A stretch of DNA of 64,000 bases, taken from positions 124,001-188,000 of the forward strand of contig NZ_JANDHW010000007.1 of assembly GCF_024330105.1 (NCBI RefSeq). Direction: 5' to 3'. Shown here one piece after another: positions 1-11,124 of the stretch. Every line of letters starts with the position of its first letter. Positions within the stretch are counted from its first letter, which is position 1. Origin of the DNA: Coprobacter tertius. GTDB taxonomy: Bacteria > Bacteroidota > Bacteroidia > Bacteroidales > Coprobacteraceae. The notes under the pieces were generated by a model. That model was given only the letters and a program-made list of their open reading frames with translations, had not been told where the DNA came from and did not search any database. A program made the position numbers and the translations under genes.

Positions 1-1074
1 AGAAGGCTGTTTTACAGGCTCATTTTTACGAAATACAGGTATTTCGGGAGCATCGGTCATATCAAAATCAATAGAAGGTACAGCACTGAATTTTCCTAAC
101 GACTCCTTTATTGCAGCCGCCAATATTTGCCATATAGGTTGCTCATTTTCAAATTTTATCTCTGTTTTGGTGGGATGAATGTTTACATCGATCGAAGCAG
201 GATCAACAGTAAACATCAGAAAATAATTCGGCATTTCACCAGATGGAATCAACTGCTCATAACACTGCATAACAGCTTTATGAAAATAAGGATGCCGCAT
301 ATACCTTCCGTTTACAAAAAAATATTGTAATGCGTTGCGTTTACGCGCCGATTCCGGTTTACCGATATAGCCCGATATGGATATCAACGAAGTTTCGGTT
401 TCTACAGTAAGCAATTGCTGATTAAGACCCTTTCCGAATACCGAAATAATACGTTGACGAAAGTTAGAAACCGGCAAATTAAAAAGTTCATTCTCATTGT
501 GTGTAAGTTCGAATGCTATCTGCGGATTAATAAGAACAATCCGTTCGAACTCAGCCAAAATATTATTTAGTTCAACAGAGTTAGATTTCAGAAATTTACG
601 TCTTGCAGGTACATTGAAAAAAATATTTTTGACCATAAAATTACTACCGGCCGCACAAGCAATACACTCCTGAGACTCGACAACCGACCCCGAAAGGATA
701 ATGCATGTTCCCGTTTCATCTTCATTACGTCGTGTACGTAATTCAACCTGAGATATCGCAGCAATCGAAGCTAATGCTTCTCCCCTGAATCCCATCGTAC
801 GCAATGCAAATAAATCTGACGCTTCTCGTATTTTCGAAGTTGCATGGCGTTCGAAAGATAATCGGGCATCGGTCGCAGACATTCCCTTGCCATTATCGAT
901 AACTTGTATCAAAGTGCGACCGGCTTCTTTTAAAAAAATTTGTATGTGGGTTGCTCCCGCATCGATAGCATTCTCCACTAATTCTTTTATAACCGAAGCT
1001 GGCCTTTGTATTACTTCGCCAGCAGCAATTTGGTTCGCTACAGAATCAGGTAATAATTGTATCACATCGCTCAT
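1..1074 (-). CDS. mutL: DNA mismatch repair protein MutL, N-terminal part (runs off left edge)
   Basis: MutL is the ATP-driven matchmaker of methyl-independent mismatch repair, linking MutS to strand incision. I translated the minus strand from ATG at 1074; 358 codons stay open to base 1, so the C-terminal dimerisation (and possible endonuclease) part lies outside the window. The GHKL ATPase motifs are all visible: [10 protein letters not shown] (catalytic Glu about 31, Mg-binding Asn 35), DNGKGM (60-65) and FRGEAL (96-101). The sequence NIHPTKTEI of the transducer domain follows. It lies 18 bases downstream of the OstA-like gene and is probably co-transcribed with it. The identification is secure; only the C-terminus is unseen. 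Confidence 0.97.
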   Translation of the reverse strand, partial: MSDVIQLLPDSVANQIAAGEVIQRPASVIKELVENAIDAGATHIQIFLKEAGRTLIQVIDNGKGMSATDARLSFERHATSKIREASDLFALRTMGFRGEALASIAAISQVELRTRRNEDETGTCIILSGSVVESQECIACAAGSNFMVKNIFFNVPARRKFLKSNSVELNNILAEFERIVLINPQIAFELTHNENELFNLPVSNFRQRIISVFGKGLNQQLLTVETETSLISISGYIGKPESARKRNALQYFFVNGRYMRHPYFHKAVMQCYEQLIPSGEMPNYFLMFTVDPASIDVNIHPTKTEIKFENEQPIWQILAAAIKESLGKFSAVPSIDFDMTDAPEIPVFRKNEPVKQPS

Positions 1075-1092
1075 AATCCCTTCAAAATAAAT

Positions 1093-2739
1093 TTATTCAT
1101 TACTGAATCTTCTACGCTTTTTCGGAGCTTCGACCTGTTGTTTTACAATCTTACGGAAAATATCCTGCGGGTCTTTCGGCCTTATTGCTTCATACCAACG
1201 GTAATCGGGCAAAAACAGATCTTTTCTTTTTATCATGGGAATCGGGGTCAAGGAACCCTGGCCTCCGGGCCACATAATCAGCTTTTCCATTTTCTGATTA
1301 ACTAAAAATAAAGTGAGAAAACTACTTTCGGCCCGATTTAAACCAATTAAAGTAGAATCTTTTTCTTCGGGATAAAAAATAGTTTGTACATTTCCACTTA
1401 CATCGACCTGTCGCAACTGGCCATTATGAAAATATGCCTTCAGGTCTTTACCAGACAACTGATCGAAATATACCGAATCCTTATGCTGCGTCGCAAAGGC
1501 AAAATGAGGAATATGAGCCCATTCTACCGTACTATCGTTCATATATATTTTGATGGTATCACCAAATATTTGGTAATTTTCATTCCAGATTACCGGATCT
1601 TTATAAAGATACAAAGCAGAATCCCGAGTAAAATAATTCATCGAATCACATACTCCTTGTAAATCGGTCCTATAAAACCGAGTCCCGTAATAAGCCTGTA
1701 ATTGCCTTGTCGAATCAGGCAATGTAAACGCCTTTAATGTATCTGCATGCAGGTATAGTGTGTCCAGTCCCGAATATTCAAGAAGGCGTGCAGAATCGGT
1801 CGCAAAAGAATACTCAGTTTTTTCATTATAAAATCCATATTGCCCTTCCATGGTTATTTTCCGAAGCGTATCATTAAGTATCATATTTCCAAACACCTCC
1901 CCAAATCCACTATTTCGATTATAAAAAATGGTGTCTCCGGTAAGCTGCTGACTTTTACTAACGATTACAGATCGGTCATATAGAGTAGATATGTTCTGCA
2001 AAGTATTATACCATCCCTTCTTCGAATAAATAACATTACTGTCGGAAACAATAACCGACGGCCCGATAATATTAGCGACTCGCGTAGCCGTATTATATTC
2101 AAGTGTATCTGAATATAAAATATATTGCGGATTTACCAACTGAACATCATAGTAAAAAATTGCATTTTTCGTATCAGGGCTATACTGACCATATACAGAA
2201 GTAAGTTCATCATCGACATTAACGATCTTTCCCCCATCGAAATAATATCCTATATTCGGCTCAAGATCATAATTTAGGCTATCTGTAAAAAGAACGACAT
2301 CTCTGTTTTCCATCCTTACATTATACCGCAACTTTGCGATCTGAAGCATTCCATCGTAATATAATACATCACTATAAACGAAAAGAGTATCACCCTGTTC
2401 CATCCTAACGTTACCGAAAGCATCGAGCGAATTGGTATTCTCATAAAAATAAGCACTGTCGCAATACATATGCATTCCTTCTTTACGAAAATGAACATTC
2501 CCTCTAAGAACCTGAAAATCGGGATTTAAATCTTTATCAAAAAAAAGCTGATCGGAATATTCCAAATATACTTTTTTCTTTTCATCAGTCTCCGATGCGG
2601 GCTTTGCCAAAGGTTTTATCTGAGGATCATCCGGATTACGCCGCTGATGTTGAGCCCACCCGCACAGAGCCGACAGGCACAAGATACCGATAAGTACCTT
2701 ATGCCTGCCTAACCCGAAATATTTTTTATTATTACGCAT
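1093..2739 (-). CDS. OstA/LptA-like periplasmic protein
   Basis: A 548-residue exported protein with an N-terminal signal sequence (basic start, then the hydrophobic stretch LIGILCLSALCGWAQ). After it come repeated short beta-strand units such as YSDVLYYDGMLQIAKLRYNV and DTLEYNTATRVANI. This repeat style is that of the OstA/LptA jelly-roll family, which carries lipopolysaccharide across the periplasm. The family assignment rests on pattern recognition. It is much longer than E. coli LptA (about 185 residues), as Bacteroidales OstA-like proteins are. It lies 19 bases after a SurA-like foldase gene and directly before mutL, consistent with an outer-membrane biogenesis operon. Whether it is a true LptA or a larger bridge component cannot be told from sequence alone. 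Confidence 0.8.
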   Translation of the reverse strand: MRNNKKYFGLGRHKVLIGILCLSALCGWAQHQRRNPDDPQIKPLAKPASETDEKKKVYLEYSDQLFFDKDLNPDFQVLRGNVHFRKEGMHMYCDSAYFYENTNSLDAFGNVRMEQGDTLFVYSDVLYYDGMLQIAKLRYNVRMENRDVVLFTDSLNYDLEPNIGYYFDGGKIVNVDDELTSVYGQYSPDTKNAIFYYDVQLVNPQYILYSDTLEYNTATRVANIIGPSVIVSDSNVIYSKKGWYNTLQNISTLYDRSVIVSKSQQLTGDTIFYNRNSGFGEVFGNMILNDTLRKITMEGQYGFYNEKTEYSFATDSARLLEYSGLDTLYLHADTLKAFTLPDSTRQLQAYYGTRFYRTDLQGVCDSMNYFTRDSALYLYKDPVIWNENYQIFGDTIKIYMNDSTVEWAHIPHFAFATQHKDSVYFDQLSGKDLKAYFHNGQLRQVDVSGNVQTIFYPEEKDSTLIGLNRAESSFLTLFLVNQKMEKLIMWPGGQGSLTPIPMIKRKDLFLPDYRWYEAIRPKDPQDIFRKIVKQQVEAPKKRRRFSNE

Positions 2740-2758
2740 TTAATATGGTAGCCCGTTA

Positions 2759-4129
2759 TTATTTCTTCAACCAACCGTCATATTTAAATTCACAGTTATT
2801 CCAACCGTCTTTTATTCTAACGTAGGTTTCCTTTTGCTTTTTCTTGATCCATTCTTCGATCAATTCATCTTGTTTGGCCTTTTCCACAACAGCCTTAAGA
2901 GCTTGATAATCGTCTCCGATATTTGCCCTATGTCCAAGTGTACGACTCTTCAACTTTACAATAGCAACGACTTCTTTTCCATTTGTTTCATCAACCATCT
3001 CAAACGGTTTCGATATATCTCCAACATTCATCTTATCAACAACTTTAGCTACATCCTGAGGCAGTTCCCCCATTTCAAATTTAGTAGTGCCGTCATGTTT
3101 ATTCACCATCAATCCATAATTATTTCGCGTATCTTTATCTTGTGATAAATGAAGAGCTGCTTCTTCAAATGTAAATTTCTTTTTATCAATAATATCGGTA
3201 CGAAGAGTATCGAGTAAATTAACTGCATCATCTAAATCTTTCTGAGCAATTTCAGGACGTAAAAGGATATGTCTTACATTTACACGATCTCCCCTTTTCT
3301 CAATTAATTGTATAATATGGTATCCGTATTCTGTTTCTACTATTTTAGAAACTTTCTTCGGATCATTAAGACTAAAAGCAACTTTGGCAAATTCGGGGAC
3401 AAACTCGGCTTTTCCCTTGAAGCCCATTTCACCTCCCATACGAGCTGAGCCAGGGTCTTGAGAATACATAATAGCCAAAGTAGAAAAATCGGCATCTCCT
3501 TTATTTATTCGGTCGGTATATTCACGTAAACGTGATTTTATATTATCGATTTCCTGTTGTGGAATACGAGGTTTAACCGATAATATTTGCACTTCTACCT
3601 GTGTCGGAATATAAGGAATACTATCTGCAGGAAGGTTCGAGAAGTAGCGTCGTACATCAGAAGGGGTTATTTTTATATCCTTCACCAACGCTTTTTTCAT
3701 CTCATTTACAGTTTCATTATTTCTAACCGATTCCGTCAGTTCTTCTCTTATTTGAGCCATTGTCTTACCTTGGTATTCTTCCATTTTTTCTTTGGACCCA
3801 TAAAAATTCAGAATATAATAATTTATCTGGGCATCGACTTGCTGTAATACGACAGCATCGTTAACTTCGATACTGTCGAGTTTTGCCTGATGTAAAAATA
3901 ATTTCTGAATAGCAATTCTTTCAGGAAGAACACAATAAGGATCGCCATCGATCTTTTCTCCGCTATATTGTAAAGACCGGTAATAGTCTTCGACTTCGGA
4001 TTTTAAAATTGCTTCATCACCTACTACCCAAACGACTTCATCGATAACATTATTATCCTGTGCATTTGCAGTAAAGGCTAATGCCATAAACATGACCGGA
4101 AGAATAAATGTATTAAAAAATTTATGCAT
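2759..4129 (-). CDS. SurA-like periplasmic peptidyl-prolyl isomerase
   Basis: A 456-residue periplasmic foldase of the SurA/parvulin type, expected to help outer-membrane proteins fold. I chose ATG 4129, which gives the signal peptide MHKFFNTFILPVMFMALAFTANAQ. An upstream in-frame ATG at 4177 would overlap the previous gene and put charged residues before the signal. The SurA N-domain (VVWVVGDEAILKSEVEDYYRS) is followed by one clear parvulin domain (about residues 175-275, with ARMGGEMGF and ETEYGYHIIQL) and a second, degenerate parvulin-like segment after VRHILLRPE. It starts 7 bases after the upstream lipoprotein stop, so the two are probably translationally coupled. The domain type is confident; equivalence to E. 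coli SurA is inferred. Confidence 0.88.
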   Translation of the reverse strand: MHKFFNTFILPVMFMALAFTANAQDNNVIDEVVWVVGDEAILKSEVEDYYRSLQYSGEKIDGDPYCVLPERIAIQKLFLHQAKLDSIEVNDAVVLQQVDAQINYYILNFYGSKEKMEEYQGKTMAQIREELTESVRNNETVNEMKKALVKDIKITPSDVRRYFSNLPADSIPYIPTQVEVQILSVKPRIPQQEIDNIKSRLREYTDRINKGDADFSTLAIMYSQDPGSARMGGEMGFKGKAEFVPEFAKVAFSLNDPKKVSKIVETEYGYHIIQLIEKRGDRVNVRHILLRPEIAQKDLDDAVNLLDTLRTDIIDKKKFTFEEAALHLSQDKDTRNNYGLMVNKHDGTTKFEMGELPQDVAKVVDKMNVGDISKPFEMVDETNGKEVVAIVKLKSRTLGHRANIGDDYQALKAVVEKAKQDELIEEWIKKKQKETYVRIKDGWNNCEFKYDGWLKK

Positions 4130-4136
4130 GTCTTTA

Positions 4137-5030
4137 TTATTTATTTTTATTCTTTTCTTTATTTCTTTGCGATCCATAATATTCTATTCTATTATCCTTT
4201 ATCGCTTTCTCGTATAATTCTTTTTCGGTATTTACCAAAAATTGTAATCGCATTTTATTCGTCAGAATTTCACGTATCTGACGTTTAGCAAAATCAAACG
4301 GCATAACACTACCGGGAACTTTATAATCACTGATATTCAATAAATACCAATAACCGCCATCACTTATCTCCAAATATTTTTGACGTCTCAAGAAATCGGT
4401 TTCATCGGAAATCTCATACGGAATATTATCCATTACTTCGCTAAAAGAAACCCAGCGGTCATAAAAATATTCGTATATTACAGCATTATTCAAACCATAT
4501 TTTTCAATATTTTCTACGGCATCGGGTTTATCAGATCGATACCATTTCTTTAACTGTGAAATACGAGGAGAATTAACCGGCACTTTAATAAACAACCCTC
4601 TTATTATTCCCGATTTCAATTTAAACTCATCTGCATGCTTATCGTAATAAGCTTTAAGATCACCTTCAGATATTTCCTTCGACAGCTTCTCATCCAGCAG
4701 TTGTTTCTTATATTCAAAAATAATAAGATCTTCTCGATACCGATCCACTTTTTGATCAATCTTGGAAAGATCGGGTATATTTTTCGCTGCGACATCGTAC
4801 AAAATACGATCATTAACCCACTGGGCAATATAATTGTCGGCAAATCGAGCACTATCTGCAGCTGATAATCCGTTAGGCATATCATTCGATAATTCATCCC
4901 GGTAAAGAACCTGATCCCCAACCCTTACCAATGCATTATTCTCATTGTTAATATTCTTTCCTCCTCTGTTACATGCCATAAAGAAGGCACTTACAAACAG
5001 GCATATCAACAATGAGAATAAATTACGCAT
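4137..5030 (-). CDS. Lipoprotein related to SurA N-domain, no PPIase domain seen
   Basis: A 297-residue lipoprotein: signal peptide ending FFMAC, with the lipidated cysteine at residue 20. The region after it (VRVGDQVLYRDELSNDM, then NYIAQWVNDRILYDVAAKN) resembles the N-terminal chaperone helices of SurA/PpiD proteins. I do not see the parvulin signature (GGxxG, YGYH) anywhere. It lies between two parvulin proteins in what looks like one transcription unit, with 7 bases to the next gene and 59 to the previous one. It is therefore likely a membrane-tethered chaperone partner rather than an isomerase. In Bacteroidales genomes such proteins are often named peptidyl-prolyl isomerase by similarity; the catalytic label is not supported here. 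Confidence 0.75.
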   Translation of the reverse strand: MRNLFSLLICLFVSAFFMACNRGGKNINNENNALVRVGDQVLYRDELSNDMPNGLSAADSARFADNYIAQWVNDRILYDVAAKNIPDLSKIDQKVDRYREDLIIFEYKKQLLDEKLSKEISEGDLKAYYDKHADEFKLKSGIIRGLFIKVPVNSPRISQLKKWYRSDKPDAVENIEKYGLNNAVIYEYFYDRWVSFSEVMDNIPYEISDETDFLRRQKYLEISDGGYWYLLNISDYKVPGSVMPFDFAKRQIREILTNKMRLQFLVNTEKELYEKAIKDNRIEYYGSQRNKEKNKNK

Positions 5031-5089
5031 ATACTGCTAATTTTAGTTTTACTTTTCAAGCTATAAAAGTACAACTAAATTTGCTGATA

Positions 5090-7045
5090 CTAATCCTTCT
5101 TAACTGTTTTTAGAACATCTTCATGTATTTCAACCGGATATTTTAAATTTAATTGCTCAACCCATTTTTCCTCAAGATAATTCTGGTAATCTGCAGTAAC
5201 CTGCCCCCGAATATCAGTATATACCTGAGGTCCTTTTTTCAGCATCTTTCCAGAAACGAAAATGACAGGAAATTTAGAATCCACAGGCTTTTCTCCAATC
5301 TTAAAAGCCAGTTTATCAACAATTTCGTTATCCCCCTTTACAAACAAGCCTCTTTCTATACGTACCTGTTTTAAAGTATCATTATTAAATTCTTTATTAA
5401 CATACATAACTACCGAGTCGATTGGTAATGTTTTAATACGCTTTTTTACTTGTTTAGCAATCTCTTTACTGGAACATTTTACGACAAACCCTTTATATTT
5501 TGGCTCATCCCAACGATATTTTTTCTTATTCTTCTTAAAATACTCAGCCAATCCGACTTCATCTTTCGATGCTTTATCCCAAACTTCCTGATTACTAATC
5601 TCGAACAACAACATTCCATCACGATATTCATTCATTAAATTTCTGAAATCAGGATATTTTCTTTCCAACTGGCTGTCTTCATAATTCAAAACAGTCTTAT
5701 TTACATAAGCATCTAACATCAAATCAAGCATCATTTTGGCACTGGCATTTCGTACCGAGCGTCGCATCCCCATCGCATCTTGGGCAAAATCGCTTATTTT
5801 ATAAATTTCACCATCGAGGGTAAATAAAGGTAACCGATCATTGGCAATTGTAGCAAGGTATAATGAATCGGTGGGATAAGCCGTTGAAATGAGACTATTC
5901 AAACGCTCTTTCGCCGTTTCATTTATTGTAAAATGATATTCTTTCTTCAACTTACCGATCAAGACTTTTTGCCCCAAAGTACCTCTTTCATCTCTTGCAA
6001 TTGTACGCATTATCAAAGGTTTCATTTCGTCATAAGGTTTGAGGGCTCTTTTATCGAGCAATCTGATTATATGCCATCCATAAGCTGTTTTTATCGGTTG
6101 TGAAATGTCTCCTACATTCTTTAATGCAAACGCAGCTTCTTCATATTCAGGAACAATACGTCCGGTACTTATCCAGGGCATTTCTCCCCCTTTTTGCGCC
6201 GAACCAGTATCTTCAGATTTTTCCCGTGCAATCTTAGCAAAATCTCCCCCCTGAATAACTTCTTGATAAATTTCTTTGATTTTTGCTTCTTTCGCCTTTG
6301 CCTGATCGGGTGTATCTTCGGGAGAAGTCATTATCATGATATGCGCAGTAAGAATTTCACCCCTGCTCGGGCGACGATCCCAAACCTTTACTAAATGATA
6401 ACCAAACTGCGTTTCAACCGGTTCCGATACCGAACCCACCGGAGTCTGATATGCCGCCATTTCAAACGGATAAACTGTTCTGAATCCGGTAATATAGCCT
6501 AAATTACCATGATTTTGTCTTACCGAAGGATCCTCAGAATATTCATCGGCCATTTTATTAAAATCAGCACCATTTCTTATTTTATTCAAAACTTCGAGAG
6601 CTCTGCCATGCACCTTTTCTTTCTCTTCGACAGATGAACCCGGATTTACATTAAAAAGGATATGACTTACCTTAATTTCTTCTTTTAAACGATCATAAGC
6701 TTCTTGAGCCAGCTTATCGTCCACACTCGTATCTACAAGGTAAGGTTTTGCCAATTGCTTGCGATAACCGGCCAACTCGGTCTGAAACGCCCTTGTCGTA
6801 TCTATTTTATGAGCTTCGGCTTCAGCGACTTTTAATTTATAATTTTTAAAAAGAACTACATATTCATCTAACGATTTATGATCGATCTGTTGCTGATTAT
6901 TTTTATTATAAATATATTCGAATTCAGATTTTTTTATGCTTTTCCCGTTAACCTTCATTATTTCAGGATCATTATCAGCATTCTGAGCAGTCATAGATAC
7001 AACACATCCCATAAAAAGAGATAATACTAACCAGTTCTTTTTCAT
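5090..7045 (-). CDS. Periplasmic peptidyl-prolyl isomerase with two parvulin domains
   Basis: A 651-residue exported foldase. It has a signal peptide (MKKNWLVLSLFMGCVVSMTAQ) and a SurA-like N-segment (MKVNGKSIKKSEFEYIYNKNN). Two canonical parvulin domains follow: one from about residue 125 (VSHILFNVNPG to TQFGYHLVKVWDRRPS) and one from about 235 (TAHIMIMTSPE to TAYGWHIIRLLDKRA). Both retain the GxLGY/GGEMPW and YGxH features of active domains. A C-terminal region of about 300 residues contains a third parvulin-like remnant (YKGFVVKCSSKEIAKQVKKRI). It is the first of three foldase-type genes in a row and most likely assists outer-membrane protein folding. The number of domains and its place beside OstA make an envelope role the best reading. 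Confidence 0.88.
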   Translation of the reverse strand: MKKNWLVLSLFMGCVVSMTAQNADNDPEIMKVNGKSIKKSEFEYIYNKNNQQQIDHKSLDEYVVLFKNYKLKVAEAEAHKIDTTRAFQTELAGYRKQLAKPYLVDTSVDDKLAQEAYDRLKEEIKVSHILFNVNPGSSVEEKEKVHGRALEVLNKIRNGADFNKMADEYSEDPSVRQNHGNLGYITGFRTVYPFEMAAYQTPVGSVSEPVETQFGYHLVKVWDRRPSRGEILTAHIMIMTSPEDTPDQAKAKEAKIKEIYQEVIQGGDFAKIAREKSEDTGSAQKGGEMPWISTGRIVPEYEEAAFALKNVGDISQPIKTAYGWHIIRLLDKRALKPYDEMKPLIMRTIARDERGTLGQKVLIGKLKKEYHFTINETAKERLNSLISTAYPTDSLYLATIANDRLPLFTLDGEIYKISDFAQDAMGMRRSVRNASAKMMLDLMLDAYVNKTVLNYEDSQLERKYPDFRNLMNEYRDGMLLFEISNQEVWDKASKDEVGLAEYFKKNKKKYRWDEPKYKGFVVKCSSKEIAKQVKKRIKTLPIDSVVMYVNKEFNNDTLKQVRIERGLFVKGDNEIVDKLAFKIGEKPVDSKFPVIFVSGKMLKKGPQVYTDIRGQVTADYQNYLEEKWVEQLNLKYPVEIHEDVLKTVKKD

Positions 7046-7111
7046 TTGTTTTTTATTTAATATTGTAGGGCTTGTAAACCCTCGTTATTACAAAATATAG
7101 TTAATAAAAAG

Positions 7112-7174
7112 AATACACTAATTTAACGATTCAAATATAAAAAAATTATATTTACAACGCTAAATTAGTGTATT
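7112..7174 (-). terminator. guaB terminator, long two-part hairpin
   Basis: A perfect 14-bp inverted repeat (7112-7125 with 7161-7174, AATACACTAATTTA / TAAATTAGTGTATT) encloses an 8-bp inner stem (7133-7140 with 7146-7153). On the minus strand the outer stem is followed by CTTTTTATT, as expected for an intrinsic terminator of guaB, whose stop lies at 7200. Confidence 0.7.
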
Positions 7175-7199
7175 TATAACGTATCCTATAAACGGAATT

Positions 7200-8696
<1,497 letters not shown>

Positions 8697-8706
8697 TTAT
8701 TGCGTG

Positions 8707-8714
8707 CAAAGATA
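8707..8714 (-). promoter_or_regulatory. guaB promoter, -7 box TATCTTTG
   Basis: The minus strand reads TATCTTTG here, a perfect match to the Bacteroidota -7 consensus TAnnTTTG, 31 bases before the guaB start codon. I see no clear TTTG box at the expected -33 distance. Confidence 0.6.
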
Positions 8715-8778
8715 AATATTTTTAATGAATCTTTATGCGTAAAATGCTTTTTTTTCATGCTTTTTTACACCATTACAA

Positions 8779-8809
8779 CAACGGCTGTAGAAAATTTCTA
8801 CAGCCGTTG
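8779..8809 (-). terminator. Perfect 15-bp palindrome downstream of recQ
   Basis: CAACGGCTGTAGAAA pairs perfectly with TTTCTACAGCCGTTG around a single base. It lies 23 bases beyond the recQ stop (8832, minus strand) and before the guaB promoter. There is no immediate T-run, so it is either the recQ terminator or an mRNA 3'-end-stabilising hairpin. Confidence 0.55.
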
Positions 8810-8831
8810 CATAATTATATTATATAAAGAA

Positions 8832-11012
8832 TCAATTTCCCATTTCCGAAAGGAATTTAATTCTTACCAAACGTATTTCTTCTTCTGTATAATCCCGTCC
8901 GAGTTCAGCAATCGCATCTTCGAGACTGTCACTATCGGCTTCTTTAAAATATTCGAAAATATCATCGATATGATCTTCATCCATTATTTCTTCCAGAAAA
9001 TAATCGATATTTATTTTCGTACCCGAATATACAATGGCTTCTACCTCATCTAAAAGATCGGTAAATTCGAGACCTTTAGACTCAGCCAACTCATCGAGTG
9101 CAATCTTACGATCGATACCCTGAATAATAGATACTTTTAATTTCGATTTATTAGCGACAGTACGCACTCTTAAGTCTTCGGGACGTTCTATCTCATTCTC
9201 ATCACAATGTATCTTTATTACTTTTATAAATTCTTCTCCATACCTTTTTGCTTTACCGGCTCCAACTCCTGGAATATTTTGTAACTCCTCCATAGTCACC
9301 GGATATGTAGTAGCCATAGCTTCGAGAGAAGGGTCCTGAAATATAACATAAGGAGGTAGTTCGAGCCTCTTGGCGATTTTCTTTCTCAAATCTTTAAGTA
9401 TAGAATAAAGAGTTGGATCTACCGCACAAGAAGCTCCGCCTTTCATCGGTACTTCTTCTTCAACTTCATCGAAATCATTATCTTGTACAATCTTAAAAGA
9501 TACCGGTTTTTTCAAAAAGGCATGGCCAGACTTCGTTACTTTCAATAAGCCATAATTTTCGATATCTTTATCGAGATAACCGGCAATAAGGGCTTGACGA
9601 ATAACCGCATTCCATGTTTTTTCTTCTTCTCCCTGTCCACACCCGAATACCTCGAGATCGTCCTGATGATAAGATAATATTTCTGATGTTTCTTTTCCTA
9701 ATAATACGTCGATCACATGATCGGCTTTAAACTTTTCTTTTAATGCAATTACAGTTTCAAGAACTGCACAAAGTAAATCTTGAGCTTCCACTTGTTTTTT
9801 AGGGTTTAAACAATTGTCACAATTTCCACAGTTTTCCTCTCCGTATTCTTCCCCAAAATAATGCAACAGTAGTTTACGACGACATACCGAAGACTCAGCA
9901 TATGCTGCAGTTTCGAGCAGCAATTGTTTACCTATTTCTTGTTCTGCGATAGGCTTACCTTGCATAAATTTCTCGAGTTTCTGCAAATCTTTATTAACAT
10001 AGAAAGTAATGCATTCTCCCTCACCTCCATCTCTTCCGGCCCTTCCGGTTTCCTGATAATAGCCCTCAAGACTTTTAAGAATATCATAATGTATTACAAA
10101 ACGCACATCGGGTTTATCTATTCCCATACCAAAGGCTATCGTAGCTACGATAACATCTACTTTTTCAAGCAAAAAAGCATCCTGATTAGCTGTACGTGTC
10201 GCAGAATCCATTCCGGCATGATAGGGTAACGCATTTATCCCGTTTACTTTTAAAGTTTCGGCTAATTCCTCCACTTTTTTACGACTAAGACAATATATTA
10301 TTCCCGATTTTCCAGACTGATTCTTAATATACTTTATAATATCTTTATCTACGTTCTGAGTTTTTGGCCTTACTTCATAATATAAATTGGGTCGGTTAAA
10401 GGAAGATTTGAATACTGCCGAATCGATCATACCCAGATTTTTCTGAATATCATGTTGTACTTTCGGCGTCGCCGTTGCTGTAAGGGCTATAAGCGGATGA
10501 GAACCTATTTCGTTAATTATGGGACGTATCCTACGATATTCGGGACGGAAATCATGTCCCCATTCCGAAATACAATGGGCTTCGTCCACTGCATAAAATG
10601 AGATTTTTACTTGTTTTAAAAATTCTATATTCTCTTCTTTAGTAAGCGACTCGGGAGCCACATACAGTAATTTTGTTTTTCCTGATAAAATATCGGATTT
10701 CACCTGATCTATAGCCGCTTTATTCAACGAAGAATTTATAAAATGGGCTACCCCGTCTTCTTCACTAAAATTACGCATCGCATCTACTTGATTTTTCATA
10801 AGTGCGATAAGTGGAGAAATAACAACAGCCGTACCATCCAATAACATAGACGGCAACTGATAACACAATGACTTGCCCCCTCCGGTAGGCATCAATACAA
10901 ATGTATCATTGCCGGCAAGTAGATTTTCGATGATCGCTTTCTGGTTTCCCTTAAAAGTATCGAACCCGAAATATCTTTTTAACTCTTCTGTCAGATTTGT
11001 GCTCTTAGCCAT
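8832..11012 (-). CDS. recQ: ATP-dependent DNA helicase RecQ
   Basis: A 3'-to-5' DNA helicase acting in recombination and fork repair. At 726 residues it is longer than E. coli RecQ (about 610). Helicase motifs are clear: Walker A MPTGGGKSLCYQLP (Lys 47), DEAH at 143-146 followed by the RecQ aromatic loop, and ETGRAGRDGG. The RecQ zinc-binding cysteines (CRRKLLLHYFGEEYGEENCGNCDNC), a winged-helix RQC segment and an HRDC domain (PYVIFQDPSLEAMA to IPGVGAGKAKRYG) follow. About 115 additional C-terminal residues form an acidic helical tail, as seen in other Bacteroidetes RecQ proteins. It has its own possible promoter upstream and is probably not tightly coupled to clpX, which ends 112 bases upstream of it. 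Confidence 0.97.
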   Translation of the reverse strand: MAKSTNLTEELKRYFGFDTFKGNQKAIIENLLAGNDTFVLMPTGGGKSLCYQLPSMLLDGTAVVISPLIALMKNQVDAMRNFSEEDGVAHFINSSLNKAAIDQVKSDILSGKTKLLYVAPESLTKEENIEFLKQVKISFYAVDEAHCISEWGHDFRPEYRRIRPIINEIGSHPLIALTATATPKVQHDIQKNLGMIDSAVFKSSFNRPNLYYEVRPKTQNVDKDIIKYIKNQSGKSGIIYCLSRKKVEELAETLKVNGINALPYHAGMDSATRTANQDAFLLEKVDVIVATIAFGMGIDKPDVRFVIHYDILKSLEGYYQETGRAGRDGGEGECITFYVNKDLQKLEKFMQGKPIAEQEIGKQLLLETAAYAESSVCRRKLLLHYFGEEYGEENCGNCDNCLNPKKQVEAQDLLCAVLETVIALKEKFKADHVIDVLLGKETSEILSYHQDDLEVFGCGQGEEEKTWNAVIRQALIAGYLDKDIENYGLLKVTKSGHAFLKKPVSFKIVQDNDFDEVEEEVPMKGGASCAVDPTLYSILKDLRKKIAKRLELPPYVIFQDPSLEAMATTYPVTMEELQNIPGVGAGKAKRYGEEFIKVIKIHCDENEIERPEDLRVRTVANKSKLKVSIIQGIDRKIALDELAESKGLEFTDLLDEVEAIVYSGTKINIDYFLEEIMDEDHIDDIFEYFKEADSDSLEDAIAELGRDYTEEEIRLVRIKFLSEMGN

Positions 11013-11076
11013 TCAATAGTAAATTAAACTTTAATTACGACATATGTTGGAAATCGGATTTATATAAGCATTGAAA

Positions 11077-11084
11077 CAAAATTA
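11077..11084 (-). promoter_or_regulatory. Possible recQ promoter, -7 box TAATTTTG
   Basis: On the minus strand TAATTTTG matches TAnnTTTG, and a TTG lies 21 bases upstream (complement of 11106-11108). The site is in the clpX-recQ gap, with a predicted leader of about 58 bases. Confidence 0.4.
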
Positions 11085-11124
11085 TAAACAAGTCTTCAAA
11101 ATAACCAATTTTTACACTATTATT

